This document shows, piece by piece, positions 10,691 through 23,774 of a DNA stretch of 64,000 nt. The notes under the pieces are model-generated. The model saw only the letters and a program-made list of their open reading frames with translations, had not been told where the DNA came from and searched no databases. This DNA is from Pisaster brevispinus (Eukaryota > Echinodermata > Asteroidea > Forcipulatida > Asteriidae). Position 1 is the first letter of the stretch, and every line of letters begins with the position of its first letter. The position numbers and the translations under genes are program-made. The DNA lies in contig JAMKCF010000008.1 of assembly GCA_023634235.1 (NCBI GenBank), positions 8,016,176 to 8,080,175 of the forward strand, written 5' to 3'.

Positions 10691-13600
10691 GCATGTGCAA
10701 TGATCATTCTTTGGAATAACGCTATAATAAGAGTCGGTATTATTATTATAAATGGTGACATACAGAAAGTAGGACGAACGCTTCCTGAAATAATCTACAA
10801 TGGCCGTGCCACCCTGAAGGCTTTCATCGCAACTGACATCACAACCTACCTACCGACTGCGCCATTTTGAGAGTCAAATTGGTGTGGTAAAAACTAGTGC
10901 GGGTTACAATTACATGAACACAGGGTCTGCTCCCAGCTCAAGCAGTTCAAATCACTTACATGCACTATACTCAACAGTTTACACTGAATTCTAAAAAAAC
11001 GACTCCTGAACTGGCGGATGTATAATGCATTTATACACAAGTGCAAGGGGTTTACTTTCAGAATAATTTGAACAAGCAGGGGGGGAAATACTTTGCTGAA
11101 GCAGTCAGCACAAACAGAGCCCAAGCTGTCACTAGCCATAACTTGAACCATCAACAATGCTCGTTATTCCTTTTTTTTTAAGTTGACTTAAAGAAAAAAA
11201 AAAAAAAAAAAACCTTTCATGTATCAAGAATAGTTTAGAAACCAGAGTCTTGCTTTGTTGTGTCCAGAAAGCTTTGTGCATAGCAACGGTGTGGATGATT
11301 CACTCACAATATCATTACAAAAGCTACACGCTAAAATGAAGCTTTTTATTCTGGTGTTCATTTACCACACAGGTTGTTTGGTGTGCATGCGCCTTGACAG
11401 ATAGGGTTTCAAACATTTTAATGGGTAGAGGTGGTTATTGTGTCATTTCATGCTTGAGTGAATGCTGCCTCTGGCATTTTCAGACCAGTCTGTTCCATGA
11501 TAAACATAAATCCACCCAGCCCTCTATACATTTTCGTTTCAAACCAAGTAAGTTGCAAGGTCAAATAGGTCTTCATCAATCACTGGAACAAAGTGAAATC
11601 ATAAAATGAAACCTGAAAATGGAGATTCAGGTCTGTTTCCTTCCTCCATGGTGCGACCATAGAATAAGGAATTCATTCCACCATGGTACAACAATGGTTC
11701 TAACCCCAAACATGGCAACCTACTTTTGGTTCTTAATGGTTCCAAACATTGCTTAAGGGTCTTAAAGAACCAAATAGTTACCAAAGAAGTTTTGCAACTT
11801 TGAGTGATCCCTTCGATGAAAAAAATTCCTGCACACTATACAAAAGACGTAGAAGGTCACAAGAATGCATCATAGCATTTGAATTTGATCCATTTTGAAC
11901 TAGTACAATGCCTAAAACAATTTAGGTCAATGTTAGAAGTACAGTACCACAATTAAAGTAGTGTGTTTCCTTGAACGAAGGTTGGTGTATAGGGTTTTAT
12001 TTCAGCATAAAGTTCCTTTGGAGAAATGAAATGTCAGATACCAACTAACACCATTACAAAATGGCTACTCCACCCACCTCTGTTTAATACTACATGTATG
12101 TACGTATGTATTTAAACAAGAGAAAACAACTTCGCTAAGGCCTGCTCAATAAAGACTTCCAAATTCATCAGAGGACGACGTGTGCACACTTTTACTTAAA
12201 AACAACATTGTGCATGTACTTCTTGCAACTGTCTCAAAAACTTCCCACGCGTGATGTAAATTAAAAAAACGACCACCTCAGCAGGCATCACTTCAGATGT
12301 TGTTACCCAAAAACTTTTGCAGGGGCGTAACTAAATGGTATGGCTGACCCTGGCCTGACATCAAATGTTTTTGCTCACAAAACATCATTACAATGAAACT
12401 TGGGGGGCAAGGATTCGGCTGGATCATTCCGAGTTGTGTCTCGCATCACTAAAATTGTTTTGACGAAAGTGTGGTGAATCCTGGAGAAATGACACGGGGG
12501 GGGGGGGGGGGGGGGGAGCAACCTCAATCTCACAAGACGCTGACACAGATCCACGTTGGCGACCCATGAAGAAGGTTAATGGTGTAATCAAATAACATTT
12601 AACCCACTTATATATATTCCGAGCCTGCTGCCTGAAATACCACTCTCCACATTGTGAAATGGGTCAACATTCATTTCTAGCCCTTACGAGGACAAGAAGA
12701 AGAAAGAAAAGAAAAAAAAACCCATCTTTATATTGTGTATAACTTAACAGCTTGGGCTTCGCATTCAATATCGGCAGAACTGGTCTTCCTTCACAGCTGA
12801 AAATCAATGAGAGAATGTGTATGATTTCACCTTTTATTAAAAAGGCTTGAGGATATTGGCCATCTTCAGTTTGGCCTTTGTTGGTGAGAGGCGACCCTTT
12901 TTTTCCTCATATTATCAAATAATACATAAATGCGAAATTGATTTTTTTTTTTACTAGCAATACACTCAAATACACCTGTGAGATAAATAAAGGTCAGGCA
13001 TTCCCTCAGGTGTACAGCAAAAAAAAGACGGGGGGATAGGGGACGCACACAACAGAAAGTCTGGTAAAAGGGCGGGGCAAGTTTAGGGGGCCACAAGAGG
13101 GAAATTACAGGTCTAGTGTTTGTCTTGGATCAAACAATCCCGACAAGAAACCAATGATCCATGGGAAAAAAACAACTCTAGCAATTCACCTTTGAAATGG
13201 ATACAATTTTGACAACAGGGAACTTTTTGGTGGGTAAAGCCCCGCCCTGTGCAAAGCTGAGTTGGTTTTGGTTCAAATGAAATAATAAAATACCTTGTAT
13301 CCAGGTCGAAAAATCAGAATCACACCACCGTGGATTGTACATACATGTAGGGGCTTTCTAAACATGCCCAGTGTGTCCAGTCTACGAGGTTACTGGACCA
13401 AAGTTGATGACATCCTAACTATTTAACCACAACAGACAACCACACCAATCTTCATCGGATTACATAGTACGAAGGATTAACCCATGTGATTCCGATGGGA
13501 TTAAGATAGTAGGGCTTGAAGGGTACAAAGTTGTGCGTTTCAGGTAAACATATTTGCCAATGTCTGTTGACCTGTTCAGTACTAATAAGTTTAGCATTTT

Positions 13601-14740
13601 TCACAATTAGAGACGCATCTCATCGATGCATCGATCCGTACACAATGCGCTCAGCTGCAGGCAGGTATCAAATATGTTTATGAGTTAATAACTCATCAAA
13701 ATAGTTGCAAGACACGGACAGTTCTGTATGACTGAAGAAGTCAGCTTAATTTTTGTTGTAAAATTATAAAGAAAAAAATAGCAAGGCAGTCTCTGAAACA
13801 GCAGTTTGAGACGGGAAGACAAATTTCAACTTCAAAAGTGACTACCTCAAAAAACAGACTTTTGGCTGTGGGCACACTTGTCACTGGTTCCCTGTCTTTT
13901 TTTTTCTCAGCACAATTATTTATCACAAAATGTTTTCTACTTTAAACTACTATACTTTTTATGACCTACAAAGTTGTAACCGATATTTTACTTCCTTTTA
14001 GACTCTGTTTTCACTGAAGAAGTTGTTGTTGCTTTTATAAGTCAGATAAAATGCACAGCTGGCGTCCCGGCTCTATGCCAAGGGATTGCTGTAAAACACA
14101 AGTAAACCCAATCGCTGAGTGCACTTTAATCACAAAGGTCCCCCATGACCAACACTTGTCAATCCCACAGAGATACCTGTATGCTTCGAATAGATTTGCT
14201 CAACAGTTCTGCTATTCAACGGGCAAATCCTAGCTCACTAACATGCTGTGTGTGACTGTGAATTGTGCCTTGAATTAAAAATAAAATAGATAAACGTACA
14301 TGAATCTATGTTTTTTAAATCAAATTTATGTACAATGTTCATTCTATCCAACCTCATGGATCGAATGTTAATGAAAATGTAATCAACTGCATTTACCTAA
14401 AAGATTCTAGATCAAAAGCAGTTTGTTATCCTGCTTCAGAGTCCACTTATACAGGAGAAGAAAATGGGGGAAAATTTGTATGATTTGGGGGTTTTTAACT
14501 TTTTTTCAAGACATTAAAAAATGTTTCCTTCATTAGAAAAAAACCCCATGATGTTCAAACATTGCAAAGTACAAATCTGAACCTTTGCTCGTGTTGGTCA
14601 GTTTAAAAGCTTGAACTTCATGTACACAATTCAGGTGCCTGGTGCTAAATCAAACAATTGCTTCTATGTTTCCAATCTTATCAGATCCTCTTTATTTTTT
14701 CATAGGGCTGTGAACAGAAATTATGAGCACAAAACAAGTT
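10691..14740. other. Intergenic, no gene seen
   Basis: I found no exon with a recognisable product. There is an A-run at about 11192-11210 and a 21-nt G-run at 12496-12516; long G-runs such as this are often assembly trouble spots. The remaining sequence is AT-rich and featureless to the eye. Confidence 0.55.
12496..12516. repeat. Poly(G) run, 21 nt
   Basis: An uninterrupted G homopolymer. Comparable G/C homopolymers occur at 37801-37816, 49625-49638, 58450-58465 and 62854-62872, so the genome carries many of them. Confidence 0.95.
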
Positions 14741-14750
14741 TGCTTACCAG

Positions 14751-14940
14751 AGCCCAATTTCATGGAGCTCCTTAGGCAGAAAATTAACTTTAAATTGCTA
14801 AGCAAATATAAGCAAAATACCAGTCACATCTTGTACATGTTATATGGTATTTTGGCTGGTAACCTTCTTCTGATAAGCATAATTTTGTTATGCGTAGCTA
14901 ATTTGTTTTGTGCTTTTAAGCAGCTCCATGAAGTTGAGCT
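14751..14940. mobile_element. MITE-like palindromic element, family M (copy 1)
   Basis: Inverted ends are AGCCCAATTTCATGGAGCTC on the left and CAGCTCCATGAAGTTGAGCT on the right. The inside carries the family words GCTAAGCA, ATACCAGTCACA, TTTTGGCTGGTAACCTTC and TTTTAAGCAGCTC. Size (190 bp) and layout match the copies at 25397 and 59281. It has no coding capacity, so it is probably a non-autonomous DNA element. Confidence 0.8.
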
Positions 14941-14967
14941 CAGGTTACTGACTATTTAAACATCAAG

Positions 14968-15062
14968 ATATAAACCACAAGGGAAGCTGACTCCGTAAAT
15001 TTTTTAAATGAAATTGGAGTTGATGAGCAAAGAAAAATTGACTGAGCAGTCTAGCTCTACGA
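14968..15062 (-). repeat. SINE family B fragment (body only)
   Basis: On the minus strand the words GTCAATTTTTCTTTGCTCA and AGCTTCCCTTGTGGTTTATA match the body of the family-B copy at 1350-1500. The tRNA-like head is missing or unrecognisable. Confidence 0.6.
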
Positions 15063-16180
15063 TGGCGGTCTCCCTATTTAGTTATCGACTATTTGACAGT
15101 AGATTTATGTACCAGGCTCTTGCACACGTATGCATACCTCGTGCATATTTATATTATTTATAATGGTTTCATGTACATATTTGACTGCCCTGACTTCAGA
15201 CTTCACAAGGCGAGCAGGGACTCACAGACCTTGACGAGGATACCATCAAATGGCTTTAAGTTACCAAATTACCTGCAGATCTAAATACAATGTTCACCTT
15301 GGTCCACATATCATACGTAAGAAGAAGAAGACCATTTGAAAAAAACAAGGTGGGGAGTTTAATAAACAGGAAACGAATACAATTGTTGACTAAAAAACCC
15401 TTTCAGTCATCCCTTTCTATCTAAGAGCATTGCTTGCCCGTCAGGAAGTTACCCCTAAATCAGATTAGTTCAATCATTTAGTTCTTCAAAGGAGATTACA
15501 CGTCAAATCTTGTTCAGGGGGTTTAAAAAAAAAAAAAAATCAGGTGAACGGTTTAGAAGCAGAGCGACAAGCTTCAGAGCTTTCCAACTCGTGTCATTGT
15601 TTCGCACAGCTCATTAACAACGGTAGTTTAAATGACATTTAAGGCAATAAACTGCCTGATAATGCTTAACCGAGGATGAGTTAAACGAGAGTTTGATGTC
15701 CTGCTTATATCTATTTGAAGACTTGATGCTCAAAGCTCAAGTTGCAGTGAACAAACTGCAACCGTGAAACCAAGGAGGAAGACAAAGCTGGCTCCTTCCT
15801 TGTGATTTCTGTGCACAGGAGCAGTCAGGCAGCGCTGGGCCATGCTTCAATGAGGCTTTGTGGGGGGGGGGGGGGGACTGAAGACACAATGGATACAGCA
15901 AGTTCCAGGAAAACATTGAACAGGGCAAACCAGATGTATGGGTTTTTGTTTCTCTCTCTGAAGACATCTTTAGAGAAGGTAATTTTAAAACATATGCCAC
16001 AGAGAGGAAGGGAAGGGGGACTTTAAAAGATATATATTTGAAATCACTTTGCCTTGAAGAAATCTGAACTTACTGTAGCTTTCATGGTCAGAAAAAACAC
16101 ACGCTGGTTTTAAAATTGGCTTCTGACTGGCCCCCCAAACAAAGATATCAACTGACAAAATAGGGATACCGCCAACATAT

Positions 16181-16335
16181 GGCTAGATAGCTTATTTGGT
16201 AGAGCGCCGGTCCGTTAATCAAGAGATCGTTGGTTCTAGTTCAACTCTAGTCAATTTTTCTTTGTTCAACCCCAAATCTAAAGTCTAAATGATGGTCAAC
16301 TTTGTGCTTTCTTTCAATGATCTACTCTTGCATAA
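16181..16335 (+). repeat. tRNA-derived SINE, family B (copy 2)
   Basis: The head reads GGCTAGATAGCTTATTTGGT then AGAGCGCCGGTCCGTTAATC, followed by a decayed B box GGTTCTAGTTC and the shared body start GTCAATTTTTCTTTGTTCAA. The layout is the same as the minus-strand copies at 1500 and 50326. Confidence 0.7.
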
Positions 16336-18715
16336 AAAACAAAGTCACACCCCTTGTAAAGCTTTTAGTAATTTACTCCCAGTCTCACCTCTTACCAAAT
16401 TGATTTTTTTTTTTTGACAACAGCAATCCTGGTTCCACAAGATGTCTTTAAAGACCACCTTGTAACGGAATATGGATTTTTTAACGAATTTGCAGAAGTC
16501 GTCTCTGTAGAAAGTTTGGGTTGGGGGCGAGGGTGGCAGTTGAGGAGGGGAGGAAGTGGATGCGCGCTCAATAAAACCTCCCCCTTTTCTTTGTCATCAA
16601 GACCTGCTGCAAAGCTTGTCAACATCACTACACAAGCTGTCAAGAGTTTCAAACGCGTATTGACTGGTTGTGGGACACAGTCGATTCTGTTGTTGCACCG
16701 TCTTCCCAATCAATAAAAATCAATGAACGTTTTTGTCACAAAATACATTCAGTTAGCATGTCTGGCTGTAGGTTTTTTTTTATTCCCCAAAACAGAGATC
16801 TTGGATTTTCTCTTTAATTTATAAGTTAAATTATTATCCAGATAATTTAAAACTGACCTCTGGTTAACAAAAATCATTTTAAGGTAGACAAATTCTCTGT
16901 CAACAAAGTTACATGTGTATTCTACATGTGTATTACACACTGGTTGCGCAAGATACATTTTCTTTTAGTGTCTTATTACCAACAAGAAATCATGAAATTT
17001 AATTTATGTCAACTGTTTCTCAGATTCTAGATAAATTGCCAGGAACTGGATGCCTGTAAATTACATCTGGGTTGGGATTAGGCAAAAGAGGAGCAAAGAA
17101 ATGGATCTGGGGAAGGTGAAATCAATTTTGATTTCAAATTAAAGTTAACAGCCAGACAATATCCCTTTGCCTTAACAACACCAACCCCATCCCATAGCCC
17201 CACCACTGTTCATGCAAAGTGGCCCTTAACCACAGCAGTGCCCTGTATTAAAATTGTGTAAAGCCTTGCATTTTAAGCACTAAATTACTTTTATATCTTT
17301 CTTTTTTTTTCGCAAATAAAACTGCAGTCAAGGCATACAAGTTCAAAGCTGACTTTCTCAACTTTATTTGGGTCACAACCTAAACTTTCACGACTAGGTT
17401 ATTTTGCGGTCACATGGTGTGTTGTAACCAATACAAAACGTAGTATTATATAGAGCCGCTTTTATCGGCCCAAGAATGAGTGGCTTGGAACAGGGCTAGC
17501 GTTACTGGCTCGCCTAACTTGAACCCTGTACAGCATTTGGCGATGGCGAAGTGGCCCCATAACTTTAAACAGCAATGATGAAGCAGTAATACAAAGCAAC
17601 AGCTGCACCATAAGCCTTGACTTCAGACACTGCCTTCGTTTTGTTATTATTCATAGAAAAATAATCTTGTAAAATTATTGATTCAACATGATTACAGTTA
17701 AACAAATACTACAGTATGTGATTTTAATTTCTTTTTTAAATGGCATTCAACAAGTGGGTTTGTCTCATCTCTGTATTCTGAATTGTTTTTTAATTGAGAA
17801 TAAAATATCAGTTTGAATTCTTGGTTAATTTTCAAGGGGGGACGGGGATAACAGGGTGTGTTTGTCAAACTTTAAATGCAATGGGCTTTTAAATGTCACA
17901 ACCAGGGGTGTAAATGTACAAAAATGGAGAAAACAAATCTTTAAAAAGTTCAGTTAATGTCATTAACTCACAACTTCTTAACTTAAAGAGGACATGTACA
18001 GGTACAGACTCTCTACATACACATGACAACCACAGAGAGTAAACTCTACATTTGGACACAAGAGGGCCGACTTGTGCCCATATACTGAGGGCTGTCTTTA
18101 TCCAAAAGCGATAACAACTTTCAAGACAGTTCGGATAGAATGCAAAAACGACAATCTGTGAAAGTACCCGCAAATCAGGAAAAACTCCTTACAAACACAG
18201 GCTTGCCCTACAATGTGGTCCAAGATGGGCTCACTCAGTCAAGTTGAGGCGCAAACAACGCATGCCCCAGAGTGTACCACAACTTTTTCAAGCTCTTTTT
18301 TTTCTGTTAGTGGATGATGCATGTAATGTGAAAATGTCTAAAAATGGCAAACTTGTGTTTATGTGACAAAAAAATGATGATAATGTGATTTGCCCATGTA
18401 CGTCCCCATGTCCTGTCAAAGCGTTCTTAAACAGTCGTCATTGGTCAACTTTAACAATGCATTTGTTCATCAGCAAAAATAAGACCAGCAAATTAAAATA
18501 TGCACGTGCAGTGTGACTGTGAGAACATTGAAAATATACGCCAAACAGGGAGCATCAGAGTGTTTCTATCTATATTGCATAATTCGTTTAAAATTAAATA
18601 CGCTCTATGGAGCGAAGGAGCAAATGAAGCAAATGACGTATCGCCCACAAGGCTGACAGACACGGATTTCTGCGACCTTGCATTTTGTGTGACGTTTATA
18701 ACGGAACTGGCATAC

Positions 18716-19350
18716 ACGCATTAATACAACCCTGTGTATGAGTAGACTAGGTTTTAAACAAAAAAAATCAGATTTGTCCATATGCTATACAAATATTGGA
18801 TGCATTTTTGAGTGCATTGTCACAGAATATGATCACAAAGTGAAATGTGGGAAATGGAAAGCCAGGTTTCACCAATATTTTGTTTTATAATTCACATAAT
18901 ATGACATAGATCCTCGAGTCATTTGCATTTTTTCCCAAAATAAAAACCCCAAATATACAAAGAATATTTACCAGCCCCACTCTGAAACTTCTAAAAAACC
19001 CTTTTGAATACTGTGGACAACTCCATGTAGACACCGTCCCCCATGACACAACCTTGCCTCGTTGGGACGAACGATTATTTTGGAAACGATGCTTCGAAGT
19101 GTCCGAAGTGTCCAATAGTTATCCATATATAGGACTCCTATATGAAATTTTTGAGCTTCATGGCAGTATACATGGCAAAATAAACAATGACACATGGGGC
19201 CTGTGCCATCTATCAGATAACAAGAATCAGTGTGTGTGTGGTATAAAACTTTATAACATAATGATAGTACTGCCATACACACATAATACAAACTGTGTAT
19301 GCGTAGATGCAGTTTAAAAATTTAAAAGTATAGTCAGATTTGTCCAATAC
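18716..19350. repeat. Pair of related segments about 560 bp apart
   Basis: A segment at 18713-18790 (hairpin around CATACACGCATTAATACAA, then CTGTGTATGAGTAGAC, then CAGATTTGTCCATATGCTAT) is echoed at 19273-19352 (CATACACACATAATACAAAC, then TGTGTATGCGTAGATG, then CAGATTTGTCCAATACGCTA). This could be a diverged tandem duplication or the two ends of one element. Confidence 0.55.
19062..19220 (+). repeat. Interspersed repeat, family R (copy 1)
   Basis: It contains GATTATTTTGGAAACGATGC, then GTGTCCAATAGTTATCCATA, then CATGGCAAAATAAACAATGA. The same ordered words appear on the minus strand at about 25785-25945, so this is a dispersed repeat and not a gene part. Confidence 0.6.
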
Positions 19351-19433
19351 GCTATCAATCACTTCTTGCTCTATGCTTTAACGCTTTAAGCCTAGTCATG
19401 TGTGTACAGTAATTTGTGGTGCGAGCGATAACA

Positions 19434-19439
19434 TTTAAT
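19434..19439 (-). terminator. Possible poly(A) signal of the Kelch-like gene
   Basis: ATTAAA on the minus strand lies about 120 nt after the Kelch-like stop codon. It is the nearest such word I found, but single hexamers are common in AT-rich DNA, so this is weak. Confidence 0.25.
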
Positions 19440-19557
19440 GCATTTCACAAGGGTACTAATTTACATTTTTATGCGGTAGATGGGTAGTGGTGCAGTGGGG
19501 AGGGGGGATGTTCTTGAGAAAGGAGGTCCTTACCTGAAAATTGAATTTAGGCATCAT

Positions 19558-21321
19558 TTACAACGTCTTAGTCAGAAACTCATAAGGCACTTGTAAGACG
19601 CAACATGCTGAGGCTAGAGTGGATACAGGTGGAGAGGCGATGTTACTCCAGAGGTTCAGCTTCCTGTTAAAGATGCAAGCGTCACACCCCTCAAAGATGA
19701 ACACATTCCTGTCCATGGTGCAATACTGTAGGCACGCGCCACCGGCGACCGGGCCAAAGTTACAAGCGTCTTCGGACCACTTGTTCTTGATGGCATCTAG
19801 ACAGAAGGCTTTCGTGGCAAGATCGGTGACGTAGATTTTGTTGTCGTAGGCTTCGACGACGGGGAACTCCCACGGCTGGTCACCTTGTGGGATGGGAATG
19901 TCTGGTAGACTTATCCACTCGTCAGTGTGCGTGTCATATCGTTCAACTGTTGATATCGAATGTCTTGCGGCATCACGTCCTCCTATCGCATAAATGTAGC
20001 GATTGCCCAGGGTTGCGAGGTGCATGGAATAACGTTTGGTGGGCATCTGTGATACATAGCACCACTGGTTGACATCAGGGTCATATCTTTCTACACTTTG
20101 CTGTAGACGTTCCCATCGCATGCCCCCCATGGCGTAAAGACATCCATTGCACGATACCAGCGATATGTACTCTCTGGGCGTTTGTAAACTGTCCACGGTA
20201 CCCCACGAATTATTCATAGGGTCGTAGCAGTGGACGCAGTTTGAAACAATGCCACTGCTCGATCCACCTGCAGCATACAGGCAGCTGTTCAGTACAGCAA
20301 CAGCATGGAATCGAAGCTCAGGTAACCCTGGCAACAGTGTCCATCTGTTCTCATCGATGATATAACCAAAGCTCTTCTCCAGTGGGCCTTGATCGCTGAC
20401 ACCTCCTGTGATGACCACAACGTCAGTCAATCGCCCTTTACGTGGTTTCAAGACTGGGCTGTCACTACAGTAGCTTCGCCTTGTTGTATCCGTCTGATGT
20501 AAAGCTTCCGCCAAGAGTTTCAAACATTCCTCGTTTCCGATCACAAGGGGGTCTTTCTCCACAACATCTTTGAGGTAATTACGATCAAGCTGTGACAGAC
20601 GGACATGTGCCAGTAGTTGAGGGAGCTTTGCTGCCCTCTCTTTATCGATTCTCGCCCACTCCATTACCATCTCGTAGATGCTCTCCTCCTTCTCGACTCG
20701 GATTTTGTCATCAGTGATCAAGTCTAGAACTTCTCTCAGACCCAGCTGAAGGATGTCTTCGATGGAATACTGCACAACATGCATGAACTGATTACGGATG
20801 AACTTTGATGCTCGCTGGTAAAGCTCCTTGAACTGGTACAGGTCCGCCAAGTGTCTCACCACCAGGCAGTTCGAGGAGTCCATGTTCTGCCAGAGGAATT
20901 TGTGACAGTAGTTTTTGAGATTTGTCATGAGGAATGGGTCGGCACCACGGAGTATACACTCTACGTTGTCTGCCGTTAGTGTTATTCTACCCGTGTACAT
21001 ATAGTCCAATATCAACTCCATCCCTTCGGCCGAAGTACACGAGACATTGGCCATCGCTTGCAGGTCCTCTTCTAGCCCACTATTGCACATTGTATCGAAG
21101 TACGGGCTGCACGCTGCTAGGACATTGCGGTGGGCCTTGAACACCCGGCCACCAACCCGTAGCACCATGTCACAATACTTATCGTCGGATCGCTGCTTGA
21201 GAAGTTTGTTCAGAATCTGCGAGCCCTGGTCGTCCTCGACGAAATCCATACAACCGTGGCACCCACTACTACTACCGTTCATTGACACGTTGGGGCTTGG
21301 ATGTGGTAATAACTCCTCCAT
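19558..21321 (-). CDS. Kelch-like protein (BTB-BACK-Kelch), intronless coding region
   Basis: 587 residues from the ATG at 21321, a strong start context (AAAAATGG). A longer frame begins at a GTG at 21354, but an in-frame TGA lies just upstream and the ATG is the sensible start. Domains: BTB about 35-147, with the DMVLRVGGRVFKAHRNVLAA and CSPYF signature (residues 51-75); BACK about 150-255; linker 280-296; then kelch repeats about 297-575, with clear GG pairs at 306-307, 352-353, 399-400 and 447-448. The last two blades are degenerate. Proteins of this layout are substrate adaptors for Cullin-3 ubiquitin ligases: BTB/BACK bind Cul3 and the propeller binds the substrate. That role is inferred from the family; the substrate is unknown. 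I could not assign a specific KLHL number. The whole coding region is one exon, which could reflect a retrocopy origin or an intron-poor KLHL lineage. Confidence 0.95.
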   Translation of the reverse strand: MEELLPHPSPNVSMNGSSSGCHGCMDFVEDDQGSQILNKLLKQRSDDKYCDMVLRVGGRVFKAHRNVLAACSPYFDTMCNSGLEEDLQAMANVSCTSAEGMELILDYMYTGRITLTADNVECILRGADPFLMTNLKNYCHKFLWQNMDSSNCLVVRHLADLYQFKELYQRASKFIRNQFMHVVQYSIEDILQLGLREVLDLITDDKIRVEKEESIYEMVMEWARIDKERAAKLPQLLAHVRLSQLDRNYLKDVVEKDPLVIGNEECLKLLAEALHQTDTTRRSYCSDSPVLKPRKGRLTDVVVITGGVSDQGPLEKSFGYIIDENRWTLLPGLPELRFHAVAVLNSCLYAAGGSSSGIVSNCVHCYDPMNNSWGTVDSLQTPREYISLVSCNGCLYAMGGMRWERLQQSVERYDPDVNQWCYVSQMPTKRYSMHLATLGNRYIYAIGGRDAARHSISTVERYDTHTDEWISLPDIPIPQGDQPWEFPVVEAYDNKIYVTDLATKAFCLDAIKNKWSEDACNFGPVAGGACLQYCTMDRNVFIFEGCDACIFNRKLNLWSNIASPPVSTLASACCVLQVPYEFLTKTL

Positions 21322-21416
21322 TTTTAGACCGTGATTTTGTCCGAAAACAACCACTTTACACGGTCAAAGAACTACAGCTCTTGAGCATGTTGTGTGCTCC
21401 ACCATGGCACAACGCG

Positions 21417-21425
21417 TATTATATA
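21417..21425 (-). promoter_or_regulatory. TATA box of the Kelch-like gene
   Basis: TATATAATA on the minus strand predicts transcription starting near 21394, leaving a leader of about 70 nt before the ATG at 21321. A short upstream ORF (ATG at 21405, 10 codons, ending in TAG) would only be included if transcription starts further upstream than predicted. Confidence 0.5.
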
Positions 21426-23774
21426 CACGACTCACTGTGTGTCACGTTGTTATCACCAACAGCGCTAAAGGAGGTCGATCTCATGGGGGAACAACAATGA
21501 ATGGTCTCTGCTCGAGGTTTGGATGTTATCGCGGTCTTTTGCTTTTCGACGAGGAGCAGAAAGAGGGCGCTATTTAAAGTAATTGTGGTCAACCCCCGCG
21601 CGTGAAGATTTTTACTAATAGAAAATGAATGACTCCACTTTATACAAAGTTTTAAATAGAACAAAATAACTTACAATCTGAATGACTCACTATTATACCA
21701 ATCCTCAAATTTCTGTGAAAGAACAGTGGCGTAACTGTTTTTTTATAGGGTTGGTACACTAATTTCCAGATGTTTTACAACTACTTCAGGCGCCCTTTCG
21801 TCTCAAACATTTTGTCAAATTTTGAAACTGCGAAACATAAAGGCCATACATTTTATGCCTATAAAAAGAGCTTTCGCTACATTTATCCAGATGTACAAAT
21901 TAACAGGAGTTGGAAAAATTTAATTAGAAAACTGTGTAACATGTCTTTGTAGTAGTTATTAATAAATGAATAGTTAATAATGCGGCTCTAAAGATTTGAG
22001 TTTATGAGATAAGAAATTTTGATTGAGCCTAATTTGAAAACCGATGACGTCATAGGTTATTTCTTTTCCAGAAATTTTGATTCATTAGTATGTGCTAAGC
22101 TTGTGCGAATTTGAAGAAAAAAAAACATCGTCAAGAGCGCTGCCCATCTCGCAGCAATGACGTGGGGAGAGTTGGAAATTATTTTTAATGAATGAAGGCC
22201 CAATTCAAGCCGTTTGGTGCATTTTTTGCGCTTGTTTTATCTTGCGCACACCATTTTGTTATTTTTGTTGGGGGGGTTGACCTTTTTTTTTGGGGGGGGG
22301 AGTTACGGGCCTGGTTAAGCTCATTCATATGAGGTATAGATGGTGCAAATAGCTTATGGTAGTTTAGGATAGTTCAGGAGATACAACATTTAGCTTTCAA
22401 AATAGCAAAGCTTTTAAACACAGGTTGAAAGAAGTCAAACTAAAGATGGACAGTGACACAAATAGCCTCTGAGTTCAAATTTATTAAATTTAATTTCACA
22501 ACTTCAAATTTCAACAGCAACAGTCATAGTTATTACTACTATCACTTATTATACATTTTTCTTCCAGCATTAAGCAGAACTGCTTCTGTACAATACGGCT
22601 GCGCAATTTCAGGTAGCGTGTCAAATCATGGAGGAGACTCCATGGTCAAGTAAAACAAGATCTTCAGATTTCAACAAGTGAACCACTTCCAAGTTATACA
22701 GTTCCTTGGTTCAAATCATCAATGGTGGCTAAATGTCATTAACTCTCATTGTTAAGTTTTCAATTTTAAAAAGGATCAACAATTTTTTTCAAAGCAAAAC
22801 CTCTCAGCAAATGAAAACAAACATCTTTAAAAAATAAAGTCTAACATAAGAATAAAAACTTTACCTGCTATATATATCCCAAAATTTTTCACCACAAAAG
22901 TGCTCAATGTTTGAGAGACAACAGTATAACTGTCAAATTTTTGTAGTCAACACTTGTCTTGTGATTTCACTTTCCACTTTAATTTTGTTAACTTGATGGA
23001 TTTCAGTTTTTAGACAGATTGCATTTACGGGGTAGACAGTGATTGTGCTATTTCTTTTTTAAACTATTTGATAAACAGATCTAGAACATAATGAACTGCC
23101 TCAAAAAATGTCCTTAAAAAATCAGGACTAAAACCCTTTGGAATCCCAAAAGTTCTTAAATTAAAAAAAAGTTAATACCACGACATATTAAAACACTATG
23201 GAAGCTTTAAAAGAGACATTAAGCAATAAAGAAAATTAACATCATAGTTAGGCCTATGACTTACATTTCATAATTATGGCTTAGTACAAGTCCTAACTAT
23301 AACCTATCTCATAAATACGACTTATTTGGCACAATTCATAAGTATGACTTAGGCCTATGCTATTAGTCCTAATTATGAGATTCAAGTCATATTAATTTAC
23401 AACTTGCTCTTTTTGTTCTAAATGCCTCTTACATAAACAACAAAACGTTTCAAGACAAAATAATCTCAAATGAGCAAAACAGAATCAATTCCTGCTCTAA
23501 AATTGTCTTCCGTATCCAAAGGTTTCAGAAGAATATTACATAAATGAAACACACCCCGATATTACTAACGAAGGAAAGAAAGAAAAAAAGGCCAAAGGAA
23601 TGACCCCAAAACCAAAATGAATATCTCTGACCAGCTGTACACCATTGAACAAGTTCAGTCACTAATCTTTAGTCAATTTGCCATTTAAATCACGCATGTG
23701 TGGTCTGTGTTTCACTTTATGTAAAGTTCTACATTCCAAGTTCTAATTTCTCAACAAGATAGTGTACCTATATG

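Larger units (their letters stand above)
15063..19400. other. Intergenic, no gene seen apart from repeats
   Basis: Short open frames occur on both strands, and those at 16392-16716 overlap each other on opposite strands. None has a family signature or splice context. A G-run lies near 15862-15875. Repeats are listed separately. Confidence 0.55.

Noticed and set aside
16392..16716. Overlapping ORFs of about 100 codons on both strands
   Set aside because: Neither frame has a recognisable domain, and they shadow each other; probably chance openness in a locally less AT-rich segment.
21322..21354. Eleven extra N-terminal residues on the Kelch-like protein
   Set aside because: This extension starts at GTG, while a well-placed ATG with strong context follows at 21321 and an in-frame TGA lies just upstream.
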